In this document: one piece after another, positions 61,162-64,000 of the stretch
Position numbering within the stretch: position 1 is the first letter of the stretch
Layout: every line of letters starts with the position of its first letter
Origin: Benincasa hispida
Taxonomy: Eukaryota > Streptophyta > Magnoliopsida > Cucurbitales > Cucurbitaceae
Reading direction: 5' to 3'
Assembly: GCF_009727055.1 (NCBI RefSeq)
Contig: NC_052351.1
Span: forward strand, 56,257,268-56,321,267
DNA length: 64,000 bases
Translations under genes and position numbers: made by a program
The notes under the pieces: model-generated
The model's input: only the letters and a program-made list of their open reading frames with translations
Databases searched by the model: none
Told to the model about the DNA's origin: nothing

Positions 61162-61819
61162 TGTTGAAGGATTTCGCTTTAGCTTCTTGTGAAAGTTTTG
61201 GAGCGCAGAGAAATACAATTTAATTGGGCGGGAAGAAGAACACGTTCGTCTATATGATAAGTATGCGGCGGCAAATTAAAAAGTCCTCGATACGCTATGA
61301 ATGAAGAATTCCAATTACCTTGCGGCCACGTTCACACTAAAGTAGGTGTCAAGTGATTACTTTTATTATTATTTACTTATTTTTTTCGTAATAGTAATGA
61401 GATATGATATTTGCCTTGAAATTTATAATCAAATCGTATAATTTAATCGAGAAATAAAAGGTATTCAACCTCATTGCAATTTAAAAATTAAGTCAAATTC
61501 ACTACCTTTAACACTATCCTTACAGATATTGTTAAACAATATGAAAATTATGAATTTGTCATGTTTATTAATTACCTTAATTATTACTGTTATTACTACT
61601 GTTACTATTACTTATCGATACCGTTACTTACCATTAACGTTATCGTTAGGGTCAAATAGTAACGGTAACAGTAAAATGTGACATATTCATAATTATAGGT
61701 AAATGTGATCAAAATCAATCCAATTGTGTATGTGGTTCAAGCCTATTATGATTCATCCATCAATGAAATCTCATTATGATTACACTCATTTTCATTGCAG
61801 TTTGGTAAACGTGGTCTAA
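61162..61819. promoter_or_regulatory. 5' flank of the GNAT-BRCT gene
   Basis: Leader and upstream region of the minus-strand gene. GC content is higher for the first 180 bp (61162-61340), then AT-rich. Apart from the SOG1-type motif no element is supported. Near-palindromic GTTACT/AGTAAC runs at about 61575-61670 (TTACTATTACTTATC, GATACCGTTACTTACC, AGTAACGGTAACAG) could fold. Confidence 0.45.
61183..61195. promoter_or_regulatory. SOG1-type motif CTT(N7)AAG
   Basis: CTTCTTGTGAAAG, 22-34 bp upstream of the inferred start codon, is an exact match to the palindromic CTT(N7)AAG consensus bound by the plant DNA-damage regulator SOG1. By chance one would be expected about once per 4 kb. A GGGCGGGAA stretch at about 61225 is near, but not equal to, an E2F site. 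Confidence 0.4.
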
Positions 61820-62320
61820 GTTAAAAATCACTTCTAGTCCTTCAACTTTCATTAAAGTAACAATTTAATCCCTAAATTTTTATTGGTAACGATTTGGTAT
61901 AGGTTGTTTCAAATTTATAACAATTTAATCCTTGAACAAGTAACAATTTAATCCCTATACTTTACAATTTGTAACGGATTAATCTTTTTATGAAAAATAT
62001 TTTTGAGATTTATTGAAATTTTTTACGCATGTACATCGTTTAATTGATTGGAAATCAAACTTTTTTTTTGTATATATATAAACTATAAATATTAGGTTGT
62101 TACATAATAAAATTCAACACTTAGTTTTAAAGAGGTTTTTCACAAAAATGACTAATTTGTTACAAATTGTAAGGTATAAAAACCAAATTGTTACTTATTA
62201 ATATTCAACCGTTAAATTGTTATAAATTTGAAAGTATAAAGACCAAATCGTTACCATTAAAAGTTCAAGGACTATGTTGTTACTTTAGTGAAAGTTCGAG
62301 GACCAAAAGGGACTTTTAAC
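61820..62320. mobile_element. Fold-back MITE (501 bp)
   Basis: Long inverted ends: GTTAAAAATCACTTCTAGTCC with CTTTCATTAAAGTAACAA at the left, and TTACTTTAGTGAAAGTTCG with GGGACTTTTAAC at the right. The interior also pairs (AATTTAATCCCTA.. with ..AGACCAAATCGTTACC). CTAA flanks both sides (61816-61819 and 62321-62324) as a short target duplication. Confidence 0.8.
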
Positions 62321-62324
62321 CTAA

Positions 62325-63090
62325 TATATGTATCTATATTGGTCAAAATACCTTTTTCATCAAAGATTTCTAGTCCCAAGTTTCAAAAAAATTATACTTT
62401 TAATTTTAATTTTTTAGTTTTTTTAATTGGCCCCTAAGGCTTCCAAATTTACACTTTCAATTTTGATTATCCACCGAGTACTCAATAATAGTATTATATC
62501 TATTAACTACTCTGAAATAATTAAATTAATTATAATTAGTTTTTATTAATTTTTCATTGATATTAAAAGTATTTAAAAAATCACATAATAATTATTTTAA
62601 ATTAATTAATTAAAAGTTGACACCAAATATCAATAAAACCTGAGAGTAGAAGTGTAAAATATTTGAATATAAAAACCAAATGAAAACTAAAAACTAAAAG
62701 ATTTGATGGTAAAAATGTAATCTGAAACTTATAGACCAATGGAAATTAAGTTAAAAAATTATGAGTAAAAATAACGTAACATCTATAAACCTATAAACCA
62801 AATAGACTATATTCGAAACCAAAGATTTTTCCTTTATTACGGTAAATTTATAAATTTAGTCCCCATAATTTGAGATTTGGTGTCTATCTCACCATTTAAC
62901 TTTTAAAATCATAAATTCAACCCTGAATTTTTTTTATTTTTTTAAAATTTATGAACCCATTACATACAAATTAGAAGTTTAAGATTTCATCATAGATAAA
63001 TTTTAAATTTTTATATTGTAGCTCAATTTACACATCTAAAAAATTTACAAATTCATCGAGAGACCTATTAGATGCAAAATTGAAAGTTTA
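62325..63090. other. AT-rich intergenic DNA
   Basis: No gene recognised. Phrases such as TAAATTTAGTCCCCATAATTTGAG suggest further decayed fold-back elements of the same style, without clear ends. Confidence 0.5.
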
Positions 63091-63373
63091 AGGCCATGTT
63101 TGGCAACTATTTTGTCTTTTTTTAAAAAAAAAAATAAGTCTATTTCTTCCAAATTTCTTACAATATCAATCTTTTTAAAGTAAATGTTGAATTTTTAGCT
63201 AAATTCCAAAAGCAATAACAACTTTTTTAAAATTATTTTTTTCAGTTTTCAAATTTTGGCTTGTATTTTAAAACTATGTGTAAAAAGTAGATAACAAATG
63301 AAAAAATCTATGAGTGGAAGTAGTATCTATAGGCTTAATTTTAAAAAACAAAATAGTTACCAAACGGATCCTA
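63091..63373. mobile_element. Fold-back MITE (about 280 bp)
   Basis: Left end AGGCCATGTTTGGCAACTAT, then TTTGTCTTTTTTT; right end AAAACAAAATAGTTACCAAACGGATCCT. The ends are near-perfect inverted copies. The TTTGG(C/T)AACTATTTTG core is common in plant hAT-type MITEs. The target duplication is unclear. Confidence 0.7.
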
Positions 63374-64000
63374 AAAGTCTATTACACACAAATTCAAAAG
63401 TTTATGAATTAAATAAACATAAACCTCAAAGTCAAGAATAAACTTGTACTTTAACCTATTTTGGTCTTTACATTTATGGTTTTGGTTTCTTTTTACTCTA
63501 TGTACTTTTAAAACGTCTGTTTAACTTAATTTAAATAGTTCTTGTACACTTAAAAAGTTGTCATTTGATCAATTCATCGTCTAATTTCTCTCAATAAAAA
63601 AATGTTTAAAAATCCGGACCATATAATCACTTTTTAAAAGTATAGGGATTAAAATGGATATTTTGAAATACATATATTATAATATATTACTTTTCTCTTT
63701 CTCTTTTCTTTTAGGAGTATTTCAATTCTTATAATATTTTCTCTCTCCCTCTTTGTTTTTTAGGAGTATTTCAGTCCTTATAATATATTATTTAAGTCAC
63801 ATTTGGTAATTATTTTAGTTTTAATTTTTAGTTAAAAAAAAGTACTCTTGTAAACATCAATTTAACCTTTAAATCTTTTGCTTTATTATCTTCTTACTAC
63901 GAATGTTATTAAGAACTAAAAAAAAAAATAGTTTTTAAAACATTGTTTTTGTTTTTTATATTTGGCTTAAAATTCAACTATTTTACTTTAAACAAATGAA
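63374..64000. other. AT-rich intergenic DNA, window end
   Basis: No gene recognised. TCTTTTAGGAGTATTTCA..CTTATAATAT is repeated at about 63708 and 63757, a direct duplication of about 35 bp. A half fold-back element (CACATTTGGTAATTATTTTAG, about 63797) starts here and may continue past the window. Confidence 0.5.

Noticed and set aside
61225..61235. E2F site upstream of the GNAT-BRCT gene
   Set aside because: GGGCGGGAA misses the WTTSSCSS consensus by one base.

Overview
The window is 64 kb of AT-rich nuclear DNA from a eudicot plant. The transposon families make Cucurbitaceae plausible, but nothing here proves it. It holds one intact, intron-rich host gene at 53.3-61.2 kb on the minus strand. 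Almost everything from about 0.4 to 50.3 kb is a deeply nested stack of decayed transposons. No rRNA, tRNA, CRISPR or bacterial-type feature was seen. Three single N characters (18801, 42642, 54825) mark assembly joins, and at least one sits on a false duplication.

The nest, outside in: a minus-strand copia element H (gag about 1.3-3.1 kb) has its 5' LTR starting at 3139 and resuming at 50003. It is split by a minus-strand gypsy element F (3317-49997, LTRs 261 and 237 bp, TSD GAAAG/AAAAG). F carries integrase and RNase H at its left end, reverse transcriptase near 34.1-34.8 kb, and gag at 47.3-49.5 kb. Inside F sit copia D (5' LTR at 4784, gag split by a solo LTR at 6154-7996), gypsy B (9569-28663, in D's 3' LTR), and copia E (29022-34077, minus strand, nearly full length). 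B is itself broken by a solo LTR (11633-13675) and by a gag-only copia A2 (17658-27388).

Between F's protease/RT region and its gag lies a 12 kb insert (about 34.8-47.3 kb). It holds a solo LTR with a cluster of ACGT-core motifs, a second solo LTR with a perfect GGATA target duplication (41516-42083), and a complete-ended CACTA transposon (42291-45836). Two fragments here look like captured host genes: a DUF674 piece inside the CACTA element, and a Cir_N-domain piece (splicing-factor type) near 46.6-46.75 kb.

The host gene is reconstructed as 13 exons encoding 641 residues, with an N-terminal GNAT acetyltransferase fold and a C-terminal BRCT pair, suggesting a nuclear chromatin or DNA-damage role. 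Its leader contains a perfect match to the plant SOG1 DNA-damage motif CTT(N7)AAG. Fold-back MITEs lie on both sides of it and in its last intron.
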